Notes under the pieces: model-generated | The model's input: the letters and a program-made list of their open reading frames with translations, nothing else | What the model was told of the DNA's origin: nothing | Databases searched by the model: none | Assembly (NCBI GenBank): GCA_036346275.1 | Contig: CM070719.1 | Coordinates: forward strand, 33,757,591 to 33,821,590 | DNA: 64,000 bases | Source of the DNA: Otatea glauca | Taxonomy: Eukaryota; Streptophyta; Magnoliopsida; Poales; Poaceae | Reading direction: 5' to 3' | Shown here: positions 1-11,728 of the stretch, piece by piece | How the letters are laid out: the number at the start of each line of letters is the position of its first letter | Position numbering within the stretch: the stretch's first letter is position 1 | Made by a program: the position numbers and the translations under genes

Positions 1-799
1 AGTGATCACAACAAAACCTTTCAGAAACCTTCATCTCAACACTAAACCTCCCGTAAGCTGTACACTATCCCTTCCCTCATCGGAGGTAAAGGTTAGGACC
101 AACATACCGTTAGATTGATGTGTACACCACACCCTCTGTTGTAACCATACTTCCATGTAAGCATGCTTCTGTGTGATTATCCACATGAGGTATCACATGT
201 CAAGATATCGGTAATCCTACTTAGTTAGATCCGTCCCATTCCAGACATGTGGTTGCATGATTGACACAATTCAAAGGCTCGCAAGGTTAAGTCCTTAGGA
301 TGACTAGGGCAAGACTTCCACATACTCTCTGCCTTGATGTCCCACCTTAGCACACTGCCCCTTTCCACTTGCCCTAATCTAAATTATTTACCACCCCATT
401 TGATCACCATACACCACGTGCCATCAACAAGTCAGCATCGTTTCATGACATACGTCACTGCAACTCAACATCATTGTGTGACAGCACCCGACACACCTTT
501 CATAAACATGTTCCATATTCCATTGGTCAAGATTCATTTTCGATATTCCAAAAGACATGTGCTGTACATGGCATGGCTAAGCATATTAAGCACGGTCTAA
601 CCAACCCATGTTGATTGCTAATATTAACCAACTAATATTGAAACTATCCTAGGGTAACAAATAAATCATGGCATACAAATGTCAAGGTAGGGGATAATTC
701 AATTAGGTAGATTAACTAGATCCCAAACTATTTTGAAACACTTGTACACATAAAATAACATGCATAAAGCAAAAACAATATAGCAATTTTATAAACTGG
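1..799 (-). repeat. LTR D, left part (large Gypsy-type LTR, minus)
   Basis: This is the terminal part of a large LTR lying on the minus strand. It resembles the equivalent part of solo LTR B near 35100-35880: both contain the tgattacca(c/t)-type stretch, the CACCACGTGCCATCAAC block and the TTGAAACA block. It is continuous with 13435-15036 once Sirevirus copia-1 is removed. The outer end lies left of the window, so I cannot say whether D is a solo LTR or part of a full element. No real coding sequence is seen; the short ORFs have no recognisable domain. Confidence 0.75.
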
Positions 800-2538
800 T
801 GAAAGACCATGTGGAGGTTTACCCATATTTGTGATGAGTATTTGTCTAAATTTAAGCTTGGTATGCTCTGGTTTGAGTTTGATTTGAATTAAATTTTCAA
901 TTTGAAGCAATTTGAGCTCTATCCGTTTTTCTCGGTGCTACTGGCCATGGTAGCGCGGTGCTACTGGCCGAGCGAGAGCACCAGACCCTAAAGAGTGTGG
1001 AAAAACCAGAGAGGGTGTTTTTAGGGGATCAAGCAAGCCGATGCTACCGGCCGAGTGGTAGCACCGACCTAAATGGCCGATGTGAAAATTCCAGAGAGGA
1101 TGTGCTGCTGTTTGTGTTGAACGGCGGTGCTACTGGCCAGGGGGCGGTAGCACTGGCCCTGATGAGCGTAAATGATCCTAAAATTGTGATTTTGTGAGTT
1201 TAATTGCATATCTTTTTGGATATTGCTATGTGATGGGTATTCCTTGCTTTTTATGGTTGCAGGACGTCGGGTTTTGATCATAGTGAGGCGGAGGATGACC
1301 GGGACTAGGCGAGGAGCGTCGGTGGTCTAGACGGTCGAGGATCGCCAGAAGATGATCGGAGATGGTGTCGGTACAAGCCGAGAAGACAAAGAACGGATGA
1401 GATGCTAGCTAGAAGCTGCTTCGATCAATGACGGCCGTCGGATCGCAGTCTAGTTGATAGGATAGTGGGTCTAGTTAGTGTGCTCTGAAAAGTGTGCAAA
1501 AAACCCGGTATGCTTGTTGGGTTTAGGGTTAGCCCATGCACGGTTGTGTGTGGGAGTCATTCTTAGCCCTTGATGTTGGTCCTTAGGATAAAAGGAACTC
1601 ATCTAAGGGTGGAGGACGACTCAAGAGTAGTATAAATAGAGGGGGAGGGGTGGCATTCCTGCTCTTGAAGGTTTTAGAGGTTTTTAGCTCCTTTGAGCTT
1701 TTGCCTGCCTTGTTGTGAGCCTTTGTAAACCTCCCTTCCAGAAATGCAAATCATTTTCTCTTATGATTGAATTTACTTTACGAATTCAAATTCAGCATTC
1801 AAATTCTGCACTTACATTCTTGCAATTTACATTCAAGTATTTTGGATTTGCCTCCCCTCCTTCTACATGATTTAGGATTTGCTTCCTCTCCTTCTACATG
1901 CTTTTGATTCTTGTTCCAAGGATGCTGATTGATGGATGAATCTCCTTCCAATTTTACCTCAATCTCTAGGCAATCCATGTATTTTCTTGCAAGAAACCGA
2001 TCTTGTGTTCTTGAGTGAATAATTCTTATAGATCGCGTTTATGGGGATTTTGACTTGTGCTCTTGCTTGCTGTGACGTGTGGGAGGTTATCCTAGATCAT
2101 CTTGATCATCAAAACCCCACGAGCAAGTCCAAGATCAAGTTCTTGAGTTTTGCTCAAATTTGGTGTGTTCTTCCTTCAAAGTGAAAAGGTCGGAACTTTG
2201 ACATCAATCCTTGGGATTGAAGGTTGAAATAAGTTCTTGACATCCTTAAGAATACATCTATCAAGTTTCGTGAGTTTTTGTCCAACCAATCAAACGATCC
2301 TTCAAAATTTGCTTTTGGAGTTCATGCTGGTTCTTCAGTTGTTGTTGAGCCGAGTGCTACCACCCCTAGCGTAGTACTACCAGTCTCCTAGCGGTAGCAT
2401 CGTCCTTACAGAATAGTTTGCTCTTCTCATTTTCTTCTTTTGATTAATTTGTTTGTGGGCTTGGTTGGATTATTTTGAGTGGGAATTTTTTTTATTTGGG
2501 ATCATTGACCCCCCTCTGATTGTCATCTGGGTCCTTCA
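800..2538 (+). repeat. 5' LTR of copia-1
   Basis: 1739 bp, TG...CA ended, paired with 11729-13434. U3 contains repeated near-palindromic GC motifs of the form GGTGCTACTGGCC and GCGGTAGCACCG (about 957-1160 and 2346-2400). These resemble the palindromic CGG motifs reported for Sirevirus LTRs. A TATA box lies at 1631-1638. The LTR ends just before the primer binding site. Confidence 0.93.
1631..1638 (+). promoter_or_regulatory. TATA box of copia-1 5' LTR
   Basis: TATAAATA followed by a G-rich stretch. The same motif occurs at the equivalent place in the 3' LTR (12527-12534) and in copia-2 (46031-46038), so it is the likely core promoter for the genomic transcript. Confidence 0.75.
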
Positions 2539-2540
2539 AT

Positions 2541-2552
2541 TGGTATCAGAGC
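2541..2552 (+). other. Primer binding site (tRNA-iMet type), copia-1
   Basis: TGGTATCAGAGC lies two bases after the LTR end. This is the usual plant Copia site complementary to the 3' end of initiator methionine tRNA, where minus-strand cDNA synthesis starts. Confidence 0.92.
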
Positions 2553-2599
2553 CGGTTTTGCTTTTTCATATATCTTGACCCGTCTCTAGAGCCACAGCG

Positions 2600-5373
2600 A
2601 TGGACTAATATTGCACCAAGCCTCCTATCTTTTCTAGAGCTGATTTTCCTTTCTGGAAGTCGAGAATGGAGTTGTACATCACTGCCCAGGGCTTCCTGAT
2701 ATGGCAGAAGGTGAAACTCCCGTATGAAGTTCCTGCCGATGAAAACTTCACGGACTGCAATATGGTTGACGTTGAGGCGAGCACTAAGGCAAGGAAAATC
2801 CTCATACAGGGTCTAAGCCGCAGTGAGTACGATAGGATTTCTCATCTTTGTTTTGCTCATCAAATTTGGGTGACTCTCAATGCTTACCATGAGGGCACCA
2901 CCCAAATCAAGACTGTGAGATAGGACCAATTCAAGCATTATTACAACAAATTTGAACAACATACTGGTGAGAGTCTTGACGAGTGCTTTGGTCGTTTTAC
3001 AAAGATTTTGAGTGACCTCCGAGTAGTTGGTTGCATATACCCTGACTCGGATAATGCTCGGCATTTCTTGACCGCACTCGATCTTCGAGTTTGGGAGATG
3101 AATGTTACCACCATCAAGGACACTACCGACTTATCGATTCTGACTCTTGACAGGCTTTATTTCCATCTCAAGACTCATGAGATCGATGTCATCTCTCGCA
3201 AGATGAAATCTTAGTTGATGGCCTTGGTCACCGATCCCACTGGATTCTCTTCTGATTCTTTTGTTAGTTTTTCCCTCTCTGCTCTTTGCGAGCTAAGCGA
3301 TGACCAATTGAAAAATTTTCCAAAAAATGAGATTGCTCTTTTGGCTCGCAAATTATATCATGCATACTGGAGGGTGAGAGGGAGGAAAAGAGGTGGCACG
3401 ATCACCTACTTCGAGTGTGGTTGCCCCAACAACATTCGGGCGAACTGTCCCAAGCTAGAGAAGGGCAAGAACGACGCCGGCGATTCGGGCAAGAACGACT
3501 ACACCAGCAAGAGCCGCAACAACAAGAACCCTCCAGCTAGCGACCTGGCGTGTGAGAAGAAGTACCACAACTTCTCGAAGAACAAGATGCTCTTCCACCT
3601 CGTCCTTGCCACACTCGACGACATCAACCTCTTTGACACAGAGACCTGAAGTGATGAAGGCGAGGATGATCCGCAAGAGAAGAAAGGCAACAATGACTTC
3701 ACCGGCATGTGCTTCATGGCTGACGCCAACGACATCAGCGACTCCTAGCTCTACAGCGACACGGACAAGGTACCCTCCTATGACTAGCTCAATGAAGTTT
3801 TTTGCAAATTAGGGAAATTTCATGCTAGAGCTAGAGCTAGGTGTATGGAGCTAGAGAAGGAAGTAGGTACCTTGACTTGGGAGTTAGCTTCTATTAGATC
3901 TTCACCCTCCTGAGTCACTAATGACTGTTGTTTGTGTGTTGCCCTACTTGTGGAGCTAGAGAACCTAAGGACCATGCATGATAGTGTGCTTGCTGAACTT
4001 GATGATTTTAGGTTGAATAATGCTAGCAATGAATCTGTTAATGCTATGTCTTTAGATGCTAGTTTTCTTCATACTCACTCTAGTCCCTCATATCAAAATT
4101 GCCCTAAATTACTTGCTGAGATTGATGCGATGAACACTCACCTTAGGAAGCTCTCAATTAGAAATGATGAACTTGAAATACATGCTTCTAAGGACTGAAT
4201 CAGCTCATGTTAGGGCTGTAGGCAACTAAAACTTGACAAAGAATCCTTAAATATCAAGTGTGCTAAACTTGTTAAGTTTTACAAGCTAAGTCACAAGAAA
4301 GTTGCTTGAGATGTGCTGAGATTGAGGGGGACTTAGATGAAATCCAAGCCAAACTTAGGAAGAAATTTGAGGCCCAGACCCTTAGAATTAGAAATGCCCC
4401 TTGCATTTTTTGTAAGGCCCTCAAGGTTGAGGTAGCCGTGTTGAGGGAGAAAAATGCACGTGCTGGTAGTTCATCTCTTTTTGGTTCTTCTTCTTCCTCT
4501 TTCCCCTTTTCTTCACGTGCCTCTTTCTTCCGAGAGTGTGAGTATCTCATGAGCACTCTCGAGAAGTTTTTAGGAGGCAAGAAGAAGCTCAATCTCATTC
4601 TAGATCAATCCAAGATTAGCCGATTTAATCAGGGTCTAAGATTTGACTACTTGGAGAATGCTAGGGCGCTTCCTCCCACCATTGTGAGTGGCTCCAAGAG
4701 TGGTGAGATCGTGGTAGCTCCCAGGGTGAGTACCACTGTGTTTAGATCTACCGGGGTTGTCCATGGGATCTTTGATCAGAAAGTTGCTCCTCCTACTACT
4801 TCTGCCTTTAGTAAGGCAAAGTATGCATGCACCTTCTGTCAAAAGGATTGACGTTTGGGAGATTTCTTCTTCAGGCACGCCAAGATCTCAAGGCGTGAGC
4901 ATGTTCATACCCTTAGGGGTATTCAGGGTCATCCCTAAACTCTGAGTGCTCCTAAGGCACACAACTGCTTCTAGACTAGATAGAGAGTCGCCTGTTTTTG
5001 GGCAGCGTCCAAGACTCGGTTTTCATGTTGTTTAGTCGAGTTTTCGTCCTGGAGCTGCTCATGGTCAGTTTCTCCACCGTACTCTTAATATTCCTCATTC
5101 TTCCCATCAAGGTAGATATCAGTGGCGAGAGGTGTTTCCTGGTAGGAGATTTGGGCAGTCTCACTCGGATGGTCCAGCCTTTGCACGAAGGTGGGCCAAC
5201 CCAGTTCCTCCTCCCAGATCTTCTGCTAGGGTTTCTTCTTGTCTTGTGAGAGTAGAGCATCAGAGAGACACTAGAGTCCAATCTTCTGCTTATGTGTCTA
5301 GCACTTTGAGGCGTCGTGTGGTTCAGTATTGGGTTCCTAGATCTCTTTGTCCCAGTAGTGAGTCATCTCTCTC
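2600..5373 (+). pseudogene. gag of copia-1 (capsid/nucleocapsid), broken
   Basis: Homologous throughout to the copia-2 gag at 46976-49662. The start codon (ATG at 2600) is followed two codons later by a stop, where copia-2 reads MDKYST. The capsid region (about 2620-3210) keeps the LTR-copia gag pattern (EYDRISHLC, IWVTL, ESLDECFGRF). The zinc knuckle near 3410-3445 is damaged: the first Cys is Tyr and the His is Asn, giving YFEC...N...C instead of CFEC...H...C. A helical, Leu/Glu-rich region follows (3820-4560). The second CCHC motif near 4830 is cut by a stop. Several frameshifts are present, so no functional Gag is expected. Confidence 0.9.
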
Positions 5374-6011
5374 TTGTGTGTTGACCAGGTTTGTAGGATG
5401 AGGAAGGGAGAGGTATGGATCGTTGACTCTGGTTGTTCTCGTCATATGACCGGAGACTATCATTGGTTCTCTTCCCTAGTCCGAGCCCCTGGTGATGAGT
5501 TGATCACTTTTGGGGATGCTTCATCAGGTAGAGTCATTGCCAAAGGTACCGTCTACATTAATGATAATTTCATTCTTAAATACGTTGCCTTAGTGAGTAA
5601 GCTGCAGTATAATTTACTTTCTGTCTCCCAGCTTATCGATGACTATTTTGAGGTAAGCTTTAAGAGTACTGCCTGTAGAATCCTTGATTCATTTGAAAGG
5701 TTAGTTTGCGGGATTTCTAGATTTGGGAGAGTCTTCCATGCTGATTTGTTTGCTTCTTCTGGAGACTCTCTTTTTTGCTTGATTGCTTCTGAGTCCTGTG
5801 ATCTCTCCTTCTGGCATAAGAGACTTGGTCACGTTGGCTTCGAGCATTTGACCAGAGTTAGCAACTATGATCTCATTTGTGGTTTCCCTAAACTCGAGAT
5901 GGTCAAAGACTTAGTTTGCTCTTCTTGCCGACATGGCAAGATGGTTACTGCTTCTCATCCTCCCATCACTATTGTGATCACTGATCCACTAGGACAGCTT
6001 TTACATATGGA
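5374..6011 (+). pseudogene. Protease and GAG-pre-integrase region of copia-1
   Basis: An open stretch with the retroviral-type aspartic protease signature WIVDSGCSRHMTG at about residues 15-27. It is followed by the GAG-pre-integrase zinc-binding segment (FWHKRLGHVG...CSSCRHGK), which belongs to the N-terminus of integrase. The protease would cut the Gag-Pol polyprotein. The reading frame runs straight into the inserted solo LTR, which separates it from the integrase core at 7523. It is upstream in frame with Sirevirus pol order and was probably intact until the solo LTR element inserted. Confidence 0.9.
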
Positions 6012-7522
6012 TATTAGAAATATGCCCTAGAGGTAATCATATAGATGATTATATTTCCATAAATGTTCATAAACTATGATATTGTTCTTTGAATAACATC
6101 ATGGATATTGATTAATAAGTACATGACTTGTTTGTGAAACTCTATATTCATCTTTATGATGTTCATTCTAATAGTGATCTCTATTCGATAAACATATGAG
6201 GACACATATAAATAGACTAGCATATGTATTGGTTGATGACCATGTTTCACAGGTCATAGATATGGAGATATCAAACCAATAATATGAACACATGTTGGAG
6301 AACATGGAATTGGATCAACCCACCTTGAGACACTGCGAGAACGTTGTATTCTTTCATGTCATCAGTTGGTCTCATATACGATGTGTATGCTATATCCTTC
6401 GGCTTGAGATTGTTGCATGTTCTCAAGATGCTAATGGCTTAGTTAGGGGTCATCAAATGCTACTCTGTAGCTGGCTAGTTATTAAGATGGCTTTCGGGTT
6501 TGTAATGAAACATGCTGCGAGGCGTAGTCGATCAAGATAGGATTTGCCCCTCCATATAACGGGAGAGATATCTCTAGGCCTCTCGAGTGGTCAGATTCCA
6601 AAAATGCATGGCTATGCTACTCGAGTAAAGAGTTACTCGAGTCATCAAGTTAAAGAGTTAACTTGATGTATTTGGGGAATCCGAGTCACAACATCGAGTA
6701 AGAGTGGTCGAGCCATCCAAACAAGGATGACAACAACTCGCCTTGGGTTTGACCGATATCGTGAGGCGAAAGGAAATGCATGTAGGATATTGTTGAGGTT
6801 CATCTAATCTTTACATGTACTTGGGAATCGGCACGTCCTGCTAGGGGCCACTACCAGTTATTAGTCGAGTAAGAGTATTCGAGCTATGTCTGGTGGAGTA
6901 GGAGTACTCGGTCCATGACTTGTAGAATAAGGGTACTCGAGCTATGTCTGGTCGAGTAGGAGTACTCGAGCCATGTCTAGTCGAGTAGGAATACTCGCAC
7001 CATGTCCAAGTGCACGTGAACCTATAGGGTCGCACGCTTAAAGAGCTGTAACCAATTCGGATAGGGATTTGAGTTGTAATGGGCTTCAAAGGGTTGAAAC
7101 CCATTATGGGACGTCTATATAAAGGGAGGAGGTGGTGGCTTTGCGATAGAGAGATACACGAAAAACACAATAGGAATTCAGAATTCCTGAAACCTTAGCT
7201 ATCACCCCTCCTTCGCCCAGAGCCGCGCAGTTGGCGCTAGCACTCCAGCGTGTTGTGTTCCTGCCCCGTATGTGTGGATACCTTGGAGGCGTTGCTGCGA
7301 AGCTTCAACACTAGGACTTTCCGCAACATGCGAAAGTCACAAGAAGCAGTTAGGGAGGTGCGAGGCTAGTACGACTACATCTGCACCACCGCACTACATC
7401 GACTCTACTTTCGCTATGGGTCTGCGCGTCTAGTGGTAATTCTATGATCTATAACTTGTAGTGGTTCCTTGGTTACGCGATAGAAAAAAAATTCACTACA
7501 GTAGCCTTCCCGTTCCCCATCA
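6012..7522 (+). mobile_element. BARE/RIRE1-like Copia solo LTR nested in copia-1
   Basis: 1511 bp flanked by the perfect 5-bp duplication ATGGA (6007-6011 and 7523-7527). The start, TATTAGAAATATGCCCTAG, matches the well known 5' terminus of BARE/Angela/RIRE1 LTRs, but with TA instead of the canonical TG. The end is CCCCATCA. No PBS, polypurine tract or second LTR is seen, so it is a solo LTR left by intra-element recombination. A TATA-like box (TATATAAA) is at 7116-7123. It splits the pol of copia-1 between the pre-integrase segment and the integrase core. Confidence 0.88.
6864..7008 (+). repeat. Five 29-bp tandem units with ACTCG/CGAGT core
   Basis: Five consecutive 29-bp units of the form GTCGAGTAGGAGTACTCGAG plus nine bases, upstream of the TATA-like box of the solo LTR. 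Each unit contains a near-palindrome (CGAGTA...TACTCG). Earlier degenerate copies (ACTCGAGTAAAGAGT) lie around 6615-6710. The placement in U3 suggests an enhancer-type array; this is inference. Confidence 0.85.
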
Positions 7523-8200
7523 ATGGACACTATTGGTCCAGCTAGAGTGCATTCAGTGGGTGGGAAGTGGTATGTTTTTGTCATTGTCGATGATTTTTCG
7601 AGGTATCCTTCGGTGTTTTTCATGGCCTCGAAGGATGAATCTTTTACCCATTTCAGGGGTTTGGTCAGTAGGTTGTCTGTTGAGCTCCCTGGTGCCCTAC
7701 GAGCTATACGCAGAGACAATAGCATGGAGTTCAAGAACACCTACTTTGAGAGTTCCTGTGAGGAGTTAGGTCTAGAGCATCAGTTTTTCTCTCCATACGT
7801 CCCTCAGCAAAATGGCATAGTGGAAAGGAAGAACAGGACCTTGGTTGAGATGGCTAGGACGATGCTAGACGAGTACAGTACTGCTAGGAATTTTGGGCTG
7901 AGGCTATAGCTACTGCTTGCCATGTGTCTAATCGAGTTTTGTTAAGAGCACATTTGGACCGCACTTCTTACGAGTTGTGGTATGGGCGAAAGCCCAGTGT
8001 TTCTCATTTTCGTGTGTTTTGTTGCAAATGTTTTGTTTTAAAGTCTAGTAACCTGGATAAGTTTGAGTCTCGCTCTTTTGATGGTATTTTTATGGGTTAC
8101 TCGACTTCTTCTCGTAGCTACAGGGTCTGGAGTTGAGATGCAAATAGGCTCATAAAGACCTGTGAGGTGCCTTTGATGAGGCTGGACTTGATATTTTAGG
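7523..8200 (+). pseudogene. Integrase core of copia-1
   Basis: Resumes pol after the nested solo LTR. The rve-type DDE integrase is recognisable: VDDFSRY (first Asp), IRRDNSMEF (second Asp), and YVPQQNGIVERKNRTL (Glu). The C-terminal segment has VFCCKCFV and DGIFMGYSTSSRSYRVW, as in Copia integrases. A frameshift lies near 7905 and a stop near 8136. The enzyme would insert cDNA into host chromatin; this copy cannot make it. Confidence 0.92.
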
Positions 8201-8583
8201 CTCTTCTTCTCTCTCCGAGACCATCTTTGTAGAGGATGAGGATGATGGAGATGACGGTGTTCCACCTGATCCATTTCCCTCGAAATCTGAGGTGTCATCT
8301 ATTTCCATTTCGGCACCTCAGGTAGACCAGCCTTTACCTTCAGACTCTCCTTCAACGAGTGGCTCTGTTCCTGCCTTTTCTGAGCATGAGGTAGAGGCCA
8401 CTTCAGCTTTTGGACCTCCTCGCCATATTCAGAGGCATCATCTACCTGATCAGATCATTGGCAATTTGTTTGAGCTTGTCACACGCTCAAAATCAGGTTT
8501 GTCCAGTTTCTGCCTCCACTCAGCCTTTGTTGCCTCATTTGATCTGAAGGATGTTTCTCAAGCATTATCCAATGAGTCATAGA
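8201..8583 (+). pseudogene. Integrase-RT linker of copia-1
   Basis: An acidic and Ser/Pro-rich linker between integrase and RT, parallel to the longer intact linker in copia-2 (about 51060-51460). Acidic codons (EDEDDGDD-like) are at 8232-8262, followed by Ser/Pro/Ala-rich sequence and HIQRHHLPDQIIG, which is the usual start of the Copia RT module. Confidence 0.8.
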
Positions 8584-9580
8584 TTAATGCTATGCATAAA
8601 GAACTTGAGAACTTCGAGAGGAACAAGGTATGATAGTGTGTCGAACTCCCATCTGATCATAATGTCATTGGGACCAAGTGGGTGTTCAAGAATAAGCAGT
8701 GTGAGGATGGGGTTGTCATTAGGAACAAGGTTAGGCTAGTTGCATAGGGCTTTTCTCAGATTGAGGGTCTTGACTTTAAGGAGATCTTTGCCCCTGTAGC
8801 TAGACTAGAGGCTATTAGGATCCTGCTTGCATTTTCGGCATCCAAGGGCTTCAAGTTTATCAAATGGATGTCAAGAGTGCATTCCTCAATGGGTGTATTG
8901 AGGAAGAGGTGTATGTTAGGTAGCCTCCGGGATTCGAGAACCCAAAGTACCCAAACCATGTCTTCAAGCTTTCTAAAGCTTTATATGGACTCAAGCAGGC
9001 CCTAGAGCTTGGTATGAGAGGCTTAAGTCCTATCTTTTTAGCTATGATTTTAAGATAGGTATAATAGACAAGACTCTATTCATCAGACACCAGGACTCTC
9101 ATTTTCTTCTCATCTAGATTTATGTGGATGATATTATCTTTGGTGGCTCTTCGCACTCTCTTGTGTCTTAGTTTTAAGATGTGATGAGCACAAAGTTCGA
9201 GATGAGCATAATGGGCAAGTTGAGCTACTTCCTCGGCTTCCAGATCAAGAAGACTCGGGAGGGCACTTTCTTGCATCAAGTAAAGTACACTCGAGACCTC
9301 CTGAGGTGCTTCAACATGTCTGGCGGGAAGCCGGTGATGACTCCTATGACCACCACTACTGTCCTCGAGGCTGATGAGGATGGTGAGCTAGTTGATTAGA
9401 AGAAGTTCCAGAGCATGATCAGCTCCCTCCTGTACCTTGCTGCTTCGAGGCCGAACATACATTTTGCTGTGTATTTATGTGCTCAATTTCAGGCTTATCC
9501 TCGCACCTCTCACCGCCAGGCAGTGAAGCGCATCTTCAGGTACCTTTGAGCTACCATTGACTATGGTATTTGGTACTCTT
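8584..9580 (+). pseudogene. Reverse transcriptase of copia-1
   Basis: A Copia-type RNA-directed DNA polymerase region. Conserved pieces include NAMHKELENFERN, VIGTKWVFKNK, LYGLKQ and the catalytic YVDDI followed by a hydrophobic strand and YFLGFQIKKTREGTFLHQ. Multiple in-frame stops and frameshifts (for example near 8632, 8743, 9115 and 9397) disable it. Best compared with copia-2 at 51460-52453. Confidence 0.9.
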
Positions 9581-10072
9581 CTTCTTCTTGTCTATCCCTC
9601 AGAGCCTTTTTCGATGCAGACTTTGCTGGCTGTAGGATAGATAGGAAGAGCACTTCTGGCACTTGCCATTTCATTGGCACTTCCCTTTTTTTGGTCATCT
9701 AGGAAGCAGTCAAGAGTTGCACAGTCCACCACTGAGGCCGAGAATGTCACTGTAGCTAGTTATTGTAGCCAGGTGCTCCGGATGAGATCGTCCTTGCAGG
9801 ACTTTGGGTTAGAGATAAGGAGTGTTCCACTTCTCTGTGACAACACTTCTGCTATCTGCATTGCTAAGAATCCAGTGCAGCATTCCCGGACCAAGCACAT
9901 TGATGTTAGATATCAATTCCTTAGAGACAATGTGGAGAAGGGGGATAATGCGCTTTAGTTTGTAGAGAGTGACCAACAGATAGCCGATATCTTTACTATG
10001 CTTTTTGATAGCTCCAGGTTTGTTGCCTTGAGGAGCGAGCTTGGAGTCATGTGCCCTTACGGCTTATTGTGA
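9581..10072 (+). pseudogene. RNase H of copia-1
   Basis: The C-terminal RNase H domain of Copia Pol, which degrades the RNA strand of the RNA:DNA hybrid. Visible motifs are STTEAENVTVAS (active-site Glu region), CDNTSAICIAKNP and HSRTKHIDVRYQFLRD. A stop (TAG) interrupts the C-terminal tail at about 9957. Pol ends at the TGA next to the first GGGGGAG tract. Confidence 0.9.
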
Positions 10073-11720
10073 GGGGGAGCTGGTATGTATATTATGTATT
10101 ATATATTTTTCAGCATTTCCTTTGTTTTGCATCTTTTGGGTGTTTATGGGCTAATTTTTTTGTTTTGAGTTTACTTCACTTAGACTTCTGGTATGCTTTG
10201 CATGGACCTCTCATCTTATGCTATAGGTTGTTATCATGCACAATTAGCTGTTTTCATGGACCTCACAGTCTTATAAGTCTAGTAGGTGTTGGGCCCTTAG
10301 GTAGACAGGGTCTATGTGCACTCCTTAGCTTGGGATCTAGAGTCAGCTTCTCTATGTTAGTCATTGAGGAAGATGAGAGTGAGTATAAGCTATAGTGTTC
10401 TCTACTATCTTTTCTATGCTGTATAGCACTCAATTTGCAGTTTTCTTGACTTCTTCTTCTCATTCTGTGTTTCTGGTTTCAATTAAGTTTATTTGGACCT
10501 TCCTTGAGGTTAATTCTGCTAATAACTCAACTTGAACCAGGTTTGTGCTTAAAATTGATTCACTTGTTAAGGGGGAGTTTTCAAACCTGTTTCATGCATT
10601 GCATATAGGCTGCATTTCCTATTTTATGAGCTTTGTCTATGATGCAAATGATTTACTAATCATGCTACACCATGCTTCATCATATGAAGAAAATCACTAG
10701 CTTAGATATATCCGAGCTCATTTATCTTGCTAAGCTTACTAAAAATTGCAATTGAGCTTTTAAAGAAAAATTTGATGAAACGTGTTGCTTTTACTTGCTA
10801 AGATTCTTCTCTAGGTTTATTTGCCATGATTTGTGAAATTTTGGATTTCTCTAGAGTCCCTATAGCAACTTGGGTGAAACTTGTTTGATCCATACTAGAG
10901 TCCTTCTTTTGCTCATAAATCAATGTGCTAAAATAAAAATTAAGCAAAAATGACTCTATTTGTGCGCATTAGACTTAACACCTTACATTCACAAGACAAC
11001 CTCCCATTGCACTTGTGATGAACTTAGAATGTATCATGTATGACCAAGAGTATTCTCTTAAGAGTTCATCTTGAGATGGTCGAATATGGCGTGAGTCAAT
11101 TGCTTTAAAAACAATGCAAATAAAAAAAATATGTGGGTAAAGAATACAAATAATGTCAAAAAGCAAAATTTGTATTAATTGAAAAATGAGCTCGAAGGAC
11201 CTTGTATGCACTCCTAGATTCCCCAAAGTGTTGAGTAGGTTAAACTCTAGGTTTTCCATTTGATCCTATGATTGGCTTTGCTTCTAGTTTTGAAACTATT
11301 GCTAAGTTTTTGCACTTGTCAAATCTTGCTAAAATGACATATTCTAAAACTAAGCTTGCTAGCAAAATGTGTTTCCTCTTGGACATGTCTTAGTTTAGTC
11401 ATAATCTGAAATTGTCGAGTTTGGTGTCATATCTTGTCATTATAATCAATTGGATAATCTTCAAAGCTCTTTAGATGCATTTCATACATCCATGCTAGAC
11501 AACGGGGGAGAAAATATACAAATCTTGATGCTTATATTGCCAAAACGGGGAAGAAATGTAGAAAAGGCATCATTAAAAAAATGGAATTGCTCTCTCGCCA
11601 ACTTGGTCATGATCTCATTTCCTCTTTTCTTGGACCAAGTTTGGATTTGCATCCAAATTGCTTTCTTCCTTCTTCAAACTCAATTTTATGCCTTTTTGTG
11701 TTGTTTGTCAATATACTCAT
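10073..11720 (+). other. Non-coding 3' region of copia-1 with multiple polypurine tracts
   Basis: About 1.65 kb between pol and the 3' LTR, with no credible ORF. G-rich purine tracts occur at about 10071, 10571 and 11503, before the terminal one at 11721. Repeated polypurine tracts in this position are a described Sirevirus feature. The sequence is homologous to 52955-54680 of copia-2 and to 37588-38238 (reverse) in LTR B. Confidence 0.8.
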
Positions 11721-11728
11721 CAAGGGGG
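11721..11728 (+). other. Polypurine tract of copia-1
   Basis: CAAGGGGG directly abuts the 3' LTR start (TGATTAAAAGACC). It is the plus-strand priming site for cDNA synthesis. Confidence 0.85.

Noticed and set aside
334..600. 88-codon plus-strand ORF near the window start
   Set aside because: It lies in LTR D opposite to its sense, with no motif and no conservation in LTR B.
2541..2552. A tRNA gene suggested by the tRNA-like motif
   Set aside because: It is only the short complement of the tRNA 3' end; no cloverleaf in the surrounding sequence.
6841..7170. 109-codon minus-strand ORF
   Set aside because: Produced by the 29-bp tandem repeat and downstream LTR sequence; repetitive, no domain.
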